Of a stretch of 33,323 nucleotides of DNA, positions 16,271-23,564 are shown piece by piece. Position numbers and translations under genes: made by a program. Every line of letters starts with the position of its first letter. Within the stretch, counting starts at the first letter, position 1. The notes below the pieces were generated by a model that was not told the DNA's origin, did not search any database, and saw only the letters and a list, made by a program, of their open reading frames with translations. Source of the DNA: Kurthia massiliensis (GTDB lineage: Bacteria > Bacillota > Bacilli > Bacillales_A > Planococcaceae); contig NZ_HE610999.1 in assembly GCF_000285555.1 (NCBI RefSeq), forward strand, positions 1 through 33,323. Reading direction: 5' to 3'.

Positions 16271-16634
16271 GAATAATCCTCCTCGTAACAACGAATGTAA
16301 TCGGTACGCTAATCACGACCGTCGCGATTGGTGCTAAATATGGCGACCAGTGTAGCCAGTCGACAAATATGTACATACACGTCGTTTGAATTGCAATATT
16401 TGTCAATTGTGTTATCGGAAATAGTAAAAACGATTTCCACGATGGCTTTTCTTTATACGTAAAATAAACGTTTAAAAAATAAGAGCCTATCATACTTAAC
16501 ACGATGGCACCGATATGGCTCACTAAATATGGCCAATGAAACAGTGCATAAAACAATACGTACCACGCATAATAATGTCCGGTGTTGATCACACCGACAA
16601 TAATAAATTTGATATATTCATTTCTCGTATTCAT
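16254..16634 (-). CDS. GtrA family membrane protein (lipid-linked sugar flippase)
   Basis: A 126-residue protein with four hydrophobic segments (about 8-30, 37-55, 68-90 and 96-118) and the conserved pattern FIIVGVINTGHYY near the N-terminus and FVVTRRIIRV at the end. GtrA/GtcA proteins are thought to flip undecaprenyl-phosphate-linked sugars across the membrane for O-antigen or teichoic-acid glycosylation. The ATG follows the stop codon of the glycosyltransferase gene with no gap (TAAATG), and the 3' end overlaps yfhO, so the three genes are translated as a coupled unit. Confidence 0.9.
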   Translation of the reverse strand: MNTRNEYIKFIIVGVINTGHYYAWYVLFYALFHWPYLVSHIGAIVLSMIGSYFLNVYFTYKEKPSWKSFLLFPITQLTNIAIQTTCMYIFVDWLHWSPYLAPIATVVISVPITFVVTRRIIRVSKA

Positions 16635-17621
16635 TTAGCTACTCTTCTTCTTCTTGACATGTAGCGCACGTTTTTCAAAGTTCACAATTTTCATCGAACG
16701 GTTCACATTCGTTTCGCCAACGATGTAATGTGGGCGACGTTTCACTTCATTATAAATGTGACCGATATATTCGCCGATGACGCCGAGGCTGACGAGTTGC
16801 AAGCCACCTAAAATCATGACTGCGCTAATCGTCGTAAAGTAGCCAGGTACGCTCACACCTTGAATGAAAATCATTGTGAGCATCGTTGCGACGTAAAGCA
16901 TACCACCGAGCATCGACAAAATGCCTAAATATAAGCAAAATCGAAGCGGCTTCGTATTAAACGATAAAATGCCATCAATCGCATATGACAATAACATGCT
17001 AAACGACCATTTCGTTTCGCCGTATTGACGCTCGACATTTTCATAATAAATGTTTTTCTTCGATAAACCGATCCACTCAAATAGCCCTTTTGAAAAGCGA
17101 TTGTTTTCACTAAGTGATAATAAAGCATTGACCGCTTTACGACTTAGCAAGCGGAAATCGCCCGCACCATTTTCAAGTTCTACAGAGCTTAATTTGTTGA
17201 TTGCTTTATAAAACAGATTTTTAATCCCTCGTAACATCGGATTTTCACCTTGACGATCACGACATGCGACGACTTGATGATACCCCGCTTCGTACCCTTT
17301 TAACATTTCGTGAATAAGAGATGGTGGGTGTTGCAAATCACTATCCATAATAATGATTGCATCTCCACACGCATGTTGCAGCCCCGCATATAACGCCGCT
17401 TCTTTCCCGAAGTTACGAGAAAATGAAATGAATTTGACACGACAATCTTGATCTTGTAATGATTTAATCTCCGCTAACGTACGGTCTTTACTCCCGTCGT
17501 CAATGTAGACAATTTCGTAATCGTACGCTAGCTGTTGGACTTCTTGATGAATCGCGTCGTAAATCTTTTGCACGTTGGCTTCTTCATTGTAAGCCGGCAA
17601 AATAAATGAAACGATAGACAT
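16635..17621 (-). CDS. csbB: CsbB/GtrB-type GT2 glycosyltransferase (undecaprenyl-phosphate sugar synthase)
   Basis: A 328-residue family 2 glycosyltransferase. It opens FILPAYNEE (6-14), has the nucleotide-sugar motifs VYIDDGSKD (38-46) and MDSDLQHPP (92-100) and the QYGETKWS motif, and ends with two TM helices (about 225-250 and 260-290) and a basic tail. This is the layout of CsbB, GtrB and DPM1-like enzymes that transfer a sugar from a nucleotide donor to undecaprenyl phosphate on the inner membrane face. B. subtilis csbB is controlled by sigma B, and a good sigma-B-like promoter precedes this gene too. The symbol is used for the type, supported by GtrA and YfhO downstream. A GGGGGA site lies 8 bases before the ATG. 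Confidence 0.88.
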   Translation of the reverse strand: MSIVSFILPAYNEEANVQKIYDAIHQEVQQLAYDYEIVYIDDGSKDRTLAEIKSLQDQDCRVKFISFSRNFGKEAALYAGLQHACGDAIIIMDSDLQHPPSLIHEMLKGYEAGYHQVVACRDRQGENPMLRGIKNLFYKAINKLSSVELENGAGDFRLLSRKAVNALLSLSENNRFSKGLFEWIGLSKKNIYYENVERQYGETKWSFSMLLSYAIDGILSFNTKPLRFCLYLGILSMLGGMLYVATMLTMIFIQGVSVPGYFTTISAVMILGGLQLVSLGVIGEYIGHIYNEVKRRPHYIVGETNVNRSMKIVNFEKRALHVKKKKSS

Positions 17622-17676
17622 GATACTTCCCCCTTAAAGCCTAGAGCAAATTGTGCTCATGTTTCTATTATATGTA

Positions 17677-17701
17677 TTACCCTTAAGGTAAATGTACAAA
17701 C
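17677..17701 (-). promoter_or_regulatory. sigma-B-like promoter of the csbB-gtrA-yfhO operon
   Basis: Minus-strand GTTTGT (17696-17701), a 13-base spacer, then GGGTAA (17677-17682), about 55 bases upstream of the ATG. The leader also contains a small GAGCA/TGCTC inverted repeat (17644-17658). Confidence 0.6.
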
Positions 17702-17737
17702 ATAGGACTATCATATGACAAACGTAAATAGGCAGCC

Positions 17738-17765
17738 TTGAAAATGGCATGTATACTTGTAATAG
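17738..17765 (+). promoter_or_regulatory. possible sigma-A promoter of the SGNH hydrolase
   Basis: TTGAAA (17738-17743), a 16-base spacer, TAATAG (17760-17765), about 28 bases before the ATG. Moderate match only. Confidence 0.35.
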
Positions 17766-17793
17766 AAACTGTTAAAAGAAAGCTGGTTAACAT

Positions 17794-18519
17794 ATGAAAA
17801 TCATTTGTTTCGGTGACAGCATTACACGCGGTGTCACATTACAAGGAACACGCCTCCGCATCGTGAAAGGCACTTTCCCTAAATTACTCCAACAACACTT
17901 CGAAAACATTGAAATCATTAACAAAGGTGTCTTCAATGATAATTCCTTTTCTCTATTAGAACGCTTCAACAAACATATAGTTTCAGAAAATCCAAATATT
18001 GTATTTATTGAAATTGGTGGCAATGATTGCGTATTCGATTGGCAAGCTGTAGCAAACAGCCCGTTAGACGAACATACGGCAACCGTCCCACTAAATACGT
18101 TCATTGAAAATGTAACACAAATTTGTCGAAATATTCAAAACATACATGTGCAACCTGTCTTACTCGCACTTCCTCCGTTAGACGCTGCACGTTACTATAC
18201 ATATTTAACAACGTTATTTGGCAACGACATTAGTCACTGGATTTGCCGTACAGGTGGTATTAGCGAATGGCACGGTCGCTACAACGAAGCGCTAATCAAA
18301 ATAAGCGACACGCTACACGTACCGATGATTGATACGCGCACACCATTTTTCGCACATCCAATTGACAACGTTATTTCAAACGATGGCATTCACCCAACAG
18401 CAGAAGGGTATGCCCTAATGGCAGAGACGATTACCAAAGCCGTTCCTGCATTAATCGAAGCATATGCGATGAAACATAAAAAAAAGCCGCGCTTAGCGTG
18501 GCTTTTACTTTTTCACTAA
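17794..18519 (+). CDS. SGNH/GDSL-family hydrolase
   Basis: A 241-residue SGNH hydrolase. Block I is CFGDSITRG with Ser9, block II Gly is in INKGVFNDN, block III is EIGGNDC and block V is SNDGIHPTAEGY with the Asp-x-x-His pair. There is no signal peptide, so it is probably cytoplasmic. Family members hydrolyse esters, thioesters or acetyl groups; the substrate is unknown. The ribosome binding site is weak (AAGAAAG 12-13 bases upstream). The last 13 codons lie in the terminator hairpin, giving an odd C-terminus (KKKPRLAWLLLFH), and the stop lies 15 bases inside the converging helicase gene. An ancestral earlier stop may have been lost. Confidence 0.88.
   Translation: MKIICFGDSITRGVTLQGTRLRIVKGTFPKLLQQHFENIEIINKGVFNDNSFSLLERFNKHIVSENPNIVFIEIGGNDCVFDWQAVANSPLDEHTATVPLNTFIENVTQICRNIQNIHVQPVLLALPPLDAARYYTYLTTLFGNDISHWICRTGGISEWHGRYNEALIKISDTLHVPMIDTRTPFFAHPIDNVISNDGIHPTAEGYALMAETITKAVPALIEAYAMKHKKKPRLAWLLLFH
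18482..18506. terminator. bidirectional terminator located inside the end of the SGNH gene
   Basis: AAAAGCCGCGCT / AGCGTGGCTTTT forms a stem with one G-U pair and a very short loop, with T-runs on both strands (GGCTTTTACTTTTT on plus, AAAAAAA on the other side). It serves both converging genes. Confidence 0.75.
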
Positions 18520-20832
18520 CATTAAATTGTCGAGCGTCGTCTGGCCACCTTTTGAAAGTGGCACACGATAACGAATCGTAAAGTCACTTTTTTGTGCGCA
18601 AATCTGTCCAGTACGCATACAACGATAACCACCTGACACTTTAGCACGTCTAAATAAATCTCGTAAAATACGACGATATAGCGACGGTTGCTCTTTTTTC
18701 CACACCGTAAGCGACATGTCCGCGAGTTGATGCGGTGCAAGTTCCATACGCAACAATTCATGATCTACACATTTGCGGAAATAATATTCGTTATAGTTAA
18801 AATAAATTTGAGCAAAACGGTGCGTTTTCCAATAGTCGTTTAAATAATTTGTCTTCGCACGCTGACTGAGGTCTTGTGTCAAAATATGTTGCGCAATACG
18901 CGTGATGTCAACATCTTGGCGTTCCGTAAAATATAGCAATGTAGGCATCGTTTCATATTGTGCATAGTAGCGCACTAAATCAACGATGTCTTGCAGTTCT
19001 ACACTAGGCACTTGATAATTACCGCTAAAACATTCGTGCATTAATGTCTGTGCAATCGCCCGAACGACACGATGTTCTGGATAATCAGTCAATGGATATT
19101 GGGCACATACTTGCGGCAAACGTTCTCGCATTTTTGCATAGCCCTCGCGCAAATGCGCATAAACAAGCACTTCTACGCGCTCTTCTCGTTGTGGCATCGC
19201 ATACGCAAAAGCATACACACCAATCGGCACGCTTTCTGAAAATGTCACGTGCGTTAAACGTTCAGGATCAATTGCCTTGTCTAAATCATGCGCAATATTA
19301 GCAATCAATTGTGCTGAAATAAGTGCCGTCGTCGCTTCTCGTTGATGACAAACTGCCTCGTTGAATAAGTCAGGACCTTCGACGAGTCGCTGAGATTGTG
19401 CCCAAGCGATATGTGTTGCCCATTCATCAATAAAACTGACAACGTAGGCTTTTGACGTCCCCCCTGCCGCTTTCCCACGAAGCGCGCGCCCAATCATTTG
19501 CGTCATTAAAATACTTGAAGTCGTTGGACGTGCTAAAAAGACCGTTTGCACATCAGGGAAATCCGCGCCTTCTGTCAAAATATTGACGTTAATCAGCACT
19601 TCTAATGCCCCTGCACGAAACTTTTCAATCGTTTGCTGTTGCGCTTTCGGTTGACTAGAAATGACGACACCACATCTTACACCGCGTCGTTCAAATAGCT
19701 CGGCTAAAACGAGCGCATGTGTCTGATTAATCGCAAACACAATCGTTTTTTGATACGTTTTTCTCTCTCGCATATACGTATCGATAATGACATGATTTCG
19801 CTGTTGATGTGTCGCTAATTGTTTGGCAATTGGCGCTGGCAACTGATCGAGCGATTCTATCTGCTTGGCATCTATCGTCTCTTCAATGACGACATCAGTT
19901 TTTAAATCCCGAAAAATCGGCTCTGCTAACATACCTGCTGAAATTAACGTTTTCAAGTCACGTTTAAATAAAATATCTTGTGGAAAGACTTGTTTCAATG
20001 AACCCGCTTCATCTTCACTCGTACGATAAGGCGTCGCTGTCAATCCGAGCACAGTACAATTCGCTGATGCCTTTCGAATATGTAGCAACAGCTCTCGGTA
20101 CGTCCGTGCTGCCGCATGATGCGCTTCATCGACAATGACAATGACATGCTGATGCGCACACCATGTCAATAATGCACGTTGATTGTATACACTATCTTTA
20201 CTCGCAATGACGAGTTGTTCCGTCGTCAGTCCTTTAATCGACTGATGTTTCCCAGAAATGAGGCGATATGAAATCGGTGCATGCTTTGCATAACGCGCTG
20301 TTCGTTGAAATGTACGAAGCGCTTGCTCAAGCAATTCATGCCGATGCGCTAACCATAAAACACGTGTCCCTTTTAATAAATGTGGCATGACCCATTCTAC
20401 CGCTGTCGTCGTTTTGCCACCACCAGTCGGTAAAACGAGCAATCCACGCATGCGTGACATTTGTTGATACGCACGTTCAATCGTTTCAATCGCTTCTTGT
20501 TGAAATGCATACAGTGGATATGTACGACGTTGTCCATCACATAAGAGCGCATGCTTCGGCTTCTCTACTTGCGCGACGTCTTCTACTAATGCGAAAACGA
20601 GCGTCCCATCTGGGTCAATATCTTTCCAGCTAGACACGCCCTTTGGCAACACAAATTGAAGCCCATATTGTTTAACATGACGTTCTACCGTCGTCACTAA
20701 TTTTTGTGAGCGCGCTTTATAACCTAGCTTTCGCAGAAACGTTCGACATTTGAGTTGCGTTTGTTTTCGTTGCGTCTGTATCGCTTTTGTTTTTAATTGT
20801 TGAATGACATGTTGAATCGTTGTACTTTCCAT
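18505..20832 (-). CDS. superfamily 2 DEAH-box helicase with a C-terminal degenerate HNH-like motif
   Basis: A 775-residue protein. After a basic N-terminal region (1-105), an SF2 core has Walker A PTGGGKTT (135-142), DEAH (235-238), TATP (265-268), a second RecA domain with KTIVF (362-366) and NVNILTEGADFP (416-425), and motif VI QMIGRALRG (445-453), as in COG1061 Ssl2/type III restriction-like helicases. The last 40 residues read CMRTG, then DFTIRYRVPLSKGG and TTLDNLML, which matches an HNH endonuclease module, but the catalytic Asp-His pair is replaced by Arg754-Tyr755, so nuclease activity is doubtful. It could act in DNA repair or defence. It has its own extended -10 promoter, and a GGAGAGG site lies 8 bases before the ATG. 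Confidence 0.88.
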   Translation of the reverse strand: MESTTIQHVIQQLKTKAIQTQRKQTQLKCRTFLRKLGYKARSQKLVTTVERHVKQYGLQFVLPKGVSSWKDIDPDGTLVFALVEDVAQVEKPKHALLCDGQRRTYPLYAFQQEAIETIERAYQQMSRMRGLLVLPTGGGKTTTAVEWVMPHLLKGTRVLWLAHRHELLEQALRTFQRTARYAKHAPISYRLISGKHQSIKGLTTEQLVIASKDSVYNQRALLTWCAHQHVIVIVDEAHHAAARTYRELLLHIRKASANCTVLGLTATPYRTSEDEAGSLKQVFPQDILFKRDLKTLISAGMLAEPIFRDLKTDVVIEETIDAKQIESLDQLPAPIAKQLATHQQRNHVIIDTYMRERKTYQKTIVFAINQTHALVLAELFERRGVRCGVVISSQPKAQQQTIEKFRAGALEVLINVNILTEGADFPDVQTVFLARPTTSSILMTQMIGRALRGKAAGGTSKAYVVSFIDEWATHIAWAQSQRLVEGPDLFNEAVCHQREATTALISAQLIANIAHDLDKAIDPERLTHVTFSESVPIGVYAFAYAMPQREERVEVLVYAHLREGYAKMRERLPQVCAQYPLTDYPEHRVVRAIAQTLMHECFSGNYQVPSVELQDIVDLVRYYAQYETMPTLLYFTERQDVDITRIAQHILTQDLSQRAKTNYLNDYWKTHRFAQIYFNYNEYYFRKCVDHELLRMELAPHQLADMSLTVWKKEQPSLYRRILRDLFRRAKVSGGYRCMRTGQICAQKSDFTIRYRVPLSKGGQTTLDNLMLVKK

Positions 20833-20867
20833 CTGCCTGCCCTCTCCGAATGTTTGTTCTCCTATGT

Positions 20868-20876
20868 ATTATACCA
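20868..20876 (-). promoter_or_regulatory. extended -10 promoter of the helicase gene
   Basis: Minus-strand TGGTATAAT, a perfect TGn-TATAAT, 36 bases before the ATG. There is no clear -35. Confidence 0.55.
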
Positions 20877-20907
20877 AAAGCTATCGCTGTTTTTCTCGTA
20901 TCGAATT

Positions 20908-20916
20908 TGCTATATT
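20908..20916 (+). promoter_or_regulatory. extended -10 promoter of the metallophosphoesterase
   Basis: TGCTATATT is a TGn extended -10, giving a transcript start near 20923. It excludes ATG codons around 20797 as starts and is divergent from the helicase promoter 32 bases away. Confidence 0.45.
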
Positions 20917-20949
20917 GATTTTACAAAAAAGAAAGTAGAGGTGTGTCTA

Positions 20950-22050
20950 TTGCAAATGGTGCTCGCACTCATTTTATTTTTAGTCATTTTAATTGCACTC
21001 GTATATTATTTGTTCATCCTTGTCAGACGCACTTTACGACTCGTCTGGCCGACAGCGTCATCGAAAAAACGACGAATCATGACACTCATACTCACCGTAC
21101 TACTCATTGCACCTATTTTTGATTTCACCAACCCGTGGCTCATCGTCATTTTGCATATCGCCGCATTCGCGCTACTTTGCGACCTCTTCTATATGCTCAC
21201 GAAAAAGTGGCACACTGAGCGTTTACGAAAACTACATCATAGTAATGTACTACCAATTTTCCTCACGATTGTGACACTCATTTACGGTTACTATAATATG
21301 CATCACGTCATACAAACGAATTATACCGTTGAAACGACGAAGCCGATTCGTGATGAAGGCTATAAAATTGCCTTTATTTCCGACTTACATATGGGGCTAA
21401 CGCTCGATCGCGCGGCGTTAACGGAAGCTGTTCATCGCGTCAACCGCGCAAAACCAGATATTGTCGTATTAGGTGGAGACCTCGTAGATGAACGTACGAC
21501 ACAAGCTGAAATGGAAACAGCGTTCGATGTACTCGGAAAACTTCAAAGTACGTACGGCACGTATTACGTATATGGCAATCATGACGAATCAAAATATTTA
21601 AAAGAAAGCGAACGAAACTACACGAAAGCTGAGCTAGATCAAGCAATTACAAAAAACAATATTCGTATTTTAGACGATACAACTGCAAAAATTACCGATG
21701 ACTTTACGTTAATCGGTCGTAAAGATATTTCGCTCGCCCCACGTCAAGATTTAAGCGCATTACTCACAGATGTAAAAGACACGAATTTTCTATTTGTCGC
21801 CGATCACCAGCCTGTAGATGTCGATGAAAATAAATCACTCAACATTGACTTATTAATGTCTGGCCATACACACGGCGGACAAATTTGGCCAGGTGGTTTA
21901 TTGATTAAATTGATGGGCACAGTTAGCTATGGTTACCGTAGTTACGACCATTTACAACAAATCGTTTCTTCAGGCATTGCCGGTTGGGGTTATCCGATTC
22001 GTACAGAAAAACACGCTGAATATGTGATTGTCGATGTGAAACGAAAATGA
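20950..22050 (+). CDS. membrane-anchored metallophosphoesterase (YkuE-like)
   Basis: About 366 residues starting at a TTG (20950), with AGAGGTG 6 bases upstream; an ATG two codons later is possible. Four hydrophobic segments (about 3-25, 43-57, 63-83 and 100-116) anchor a calcineurin-type phosphoesterase domain with SDLH (D145, H147), GGDLVDE (175-181), GNHDE (209-213) and GHTHGGQ (305-311), the complete set of dinuclear metal ligands. Relatives such as YkuE and LpxH-like enzymes cleave phosphodiester or pyrophosphate bonds of lipids or nucleotides at the membrane. It is a one-gene transcript with its own terminator. Confidence 0.9.
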   Translation: MQMVLALILFLVILIALVYYLFILVRRTLRLVWPTASSKKRRIMTLILTVLLIAPIFDFTNPWLIVILHIAAFALLCDLFYMLTKKWHTERLRKLHHSNVLPIFLTIVTLIYGYYNMHHVIQTNYTVETTKPIRDEGYKIAFISDLHMGLTLDRAALTEAVHRVNRAKPDIVVLGGDLVDERTTQAEMETAFDVLGKLQSTYGTYYVYGNHDESKYLKESERNYTKAELDQAITKNNIRILDDTTAKITDDFTLIGRKDISLAPRQDLSALLTDVKDTNFLFVADHQPVDVDENKSLNIDLLMSGHTHGGQIWPGGLLIKLMGTVSYGYRSYDHLQQIVSSGIAGWGYPIRTEKHAEYVIVDVKRK

Positions 22051-22052
22051 TG

Positions 22053-22080
22053 AAAGGTTAGGATTTCCTAGCCTTTTTTT
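22053..22080 (+). terminator. terminator of the metallophosphoesterase
   Basis: AAGGTTAGG-ATTT-CCTAGCCTT stem (one T-G pair) followed by a T-run. Confidence 0.78.
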
Positions 22081-22113
22081 ATTTTTTGTAAACATGTATA
22101 CAAATAAACAAGT

Positions 22114-22144
22114 AAAAAAAGAGAACACCGAAGTGTCCTCTTTT
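22114..22144 (-). terminator. terminator of trhO with a UUCG tetraloop
   Basis: Minus-strand AAAAGAGGACAC-TTCG-GTGTTCTCTTTT, a 12-bp stem with one G-U pair capped by C(UUCG)G and followed by a T-run. Confidence 0.8.
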
Positions 22145-22149
22145 GTATA

Positions 22150-23097
22150 TTAAGCTTTCGCTTTTAATGCTTCAATTGCTGCTTGTACTTGTTCTTCTGA
22201 TAAGTTGTGACGCACGATGTATCGGTTACGAGGGTGCGTCGTACATTCGATCGTACAGCCGCCTAAATGTGCTGCTTCATTTTCTTCAGAAGCTAAAATT
22301 TGCTTGTTACATTCAGGGTTTGCACAATTAATGTAGCGTTCACAAGGTGTACCATCGTAATGGTCACGACCGACAACGACGTGTTCTACTTGGTTAATCG
22401 GAACTGTTAAACGCTCATCAAATACGTACATTTGACCGTCCCATAATTGACCTTTTGTCGTTTCGTCTTTACCGTAAGTTGCAACACCACCGTGTAATTG
22501 ACCAACGTCGCCGAAGCCTTCACGTTTCATCCAACCTGAGAATTTTTCACAACGAATACCACCTGTGCAGTACGTCAACACGTTTTTCCCTTCAAATAGG
22601 TGACGGTTTTCACGTACCCATTCTGGTGTATCACGGAACGTTTGAACGTCTGGACGAATCGCGCCACGGAAGTGACCGACATCATATTCATACGTGTTAC
22701 GCACGTCTAATACGACCGTATCTTCACGTTGCATCTCTTTTAAGAAATCTTCAGGAGAAAGATGACGACCTGTTAATTCGTTCGGATTGACGTCTTCTTC
22801 AAGACCTAAGTTTACAAGCTCTGGACGAGGACGCACGTGCATTTTTTTGAACGCGTGGCCGTCGTGTGGATCAATTTTGAAAACGATGCCTTCGAATAAA
22901 GGATCTGCTTTCATCATATCCATATATGCTTCTGTTTGTTCAACCGTACCTGAAACAGTACCGTTAATGCCTTCGTTGGCAACTAAAATACGACCCTTTA
23001 AGCCGATTTCTTTACACGCTGCTAAGTGATCCGCTGAAAATACTTCAGGATCCTCGATCGTTGTGTAGTGATAATATAATAAAACTTGATAATTCAT
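22150..23097 (-). CDS. trhO: tRNA uridine hydroxylase TrhO (rhodanese family)
   Basis: A 315-residue protein of the TrhO/YceA family: an N-terminal acylphosphatase-like domain ([13 protein letters not shown], 38-50), a central rhodanese domain with [16 protein letters not shown] (131-146) and the active-site loop [14 protein letters not shown] with Cys177 and Cys183, and a C-terminal Cys-rich region ([16 protein letters not shown]). TrhO makes 5-hydroxyuridine at position 34 of tRNA from prephenate-independent oxygen chemistry; B. subtilis has a homologue (YbfQ). Length and motifs match closely. The ribosome binding site (AGGCGG) is modest. It is a one-gene transcript. Confidence 0.93.
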   Translation of the reverse strand: MNYQVLLYYHYTTIEDPEVFSADHLAACKEIGLKGRILVANEGINGTVSGTVEQTEAYMDMMKADPLFEGIVFKIDPHDGHAFKKMHVRPRPELVNLGLEEDVNPNELTGRHLSPEDFLKEMQREDTVVLDVRNTYEYDVGHFRGAIRPDVQTFRDTPEWVRENRHLFEGKNVLTYCTGGIRCEKFSGWMKREGFGDVGQLHGGVATYGKDETTKGQLWDGQMYVFDERLTVPINQVEHVVVGRDHYDGTPCERYINCANPECNKQILASEENEAAHLGGCTIECTTHPRNRYIVRHNLSEEQVQAAIEALKAKA

Positions 23098-23564
23098 TTC
23101 GTTTTTTCCGCCTATCTTAATATATTTGCAGGATATAATAAGATACTGTGTATAATGCAGTATAAATTTTAGAATAGCGCTGCATTCCCGATTGTACGTG
23201 TTTTCGTCTAGAAAAGCAAAGTATTTTATACGAGAACGACTGAAGTATCAACATATTTATACTTCAAAGTAGGAATCTAATAGAGCTATTAAACATAAGA
23301 AACCTCTCAAAAATGCACGTTAATAAGTGACGAATATATTTTCATTACTTTAAACATGCATCGTTTTTATCCAAAAACTGATAAATTTATTAAATACTTT
23401 TTTTATAAATATTGCTAGGATTAAAAGTGGACAACTAATAATGTGAATTAAAAGAAAGATGCAGACAATTTGCATCTCCTTTTTGAATATTAAATGTAAA
23501 AAAATACAATATTTAAAGTTAAATGGATATTAATATGGAATTTTATTCAGAAATGAGGAACATT
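23098..23564. other. AT-rich intergenic region of about 465 bases
   Basis: No convincing protein-coding frame. A plus-strand TTGCAG (23126-23131) and a perfect TATAAT (23151-23156) are separated by 19 bases, an imperfect promoter. An inverted repeat GAAGTAT/ATACTTC lies near 23242-23268. A terminator-like AGATGCA/TGCATCT hairpin (23457-23477) is followed by CCTTTTT. A short non-coding transcript is conceivable but not shown. An in-frame ATG at 23523 has no ribosome binding site, so the region is taken to run to 23564. Confidence 0.4.
23457..23469 (+). repeat. left copy of a 13-base near-direct repeat flanking the nuclease-like gene
   Basis: AGATGCAGACAAT here and AGATGCAGTCAAT at 24596-24608 differ at one base and bracket the gene at 23565-24590. 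May be chance in AT-rich DNA. Confidence 0.3.
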
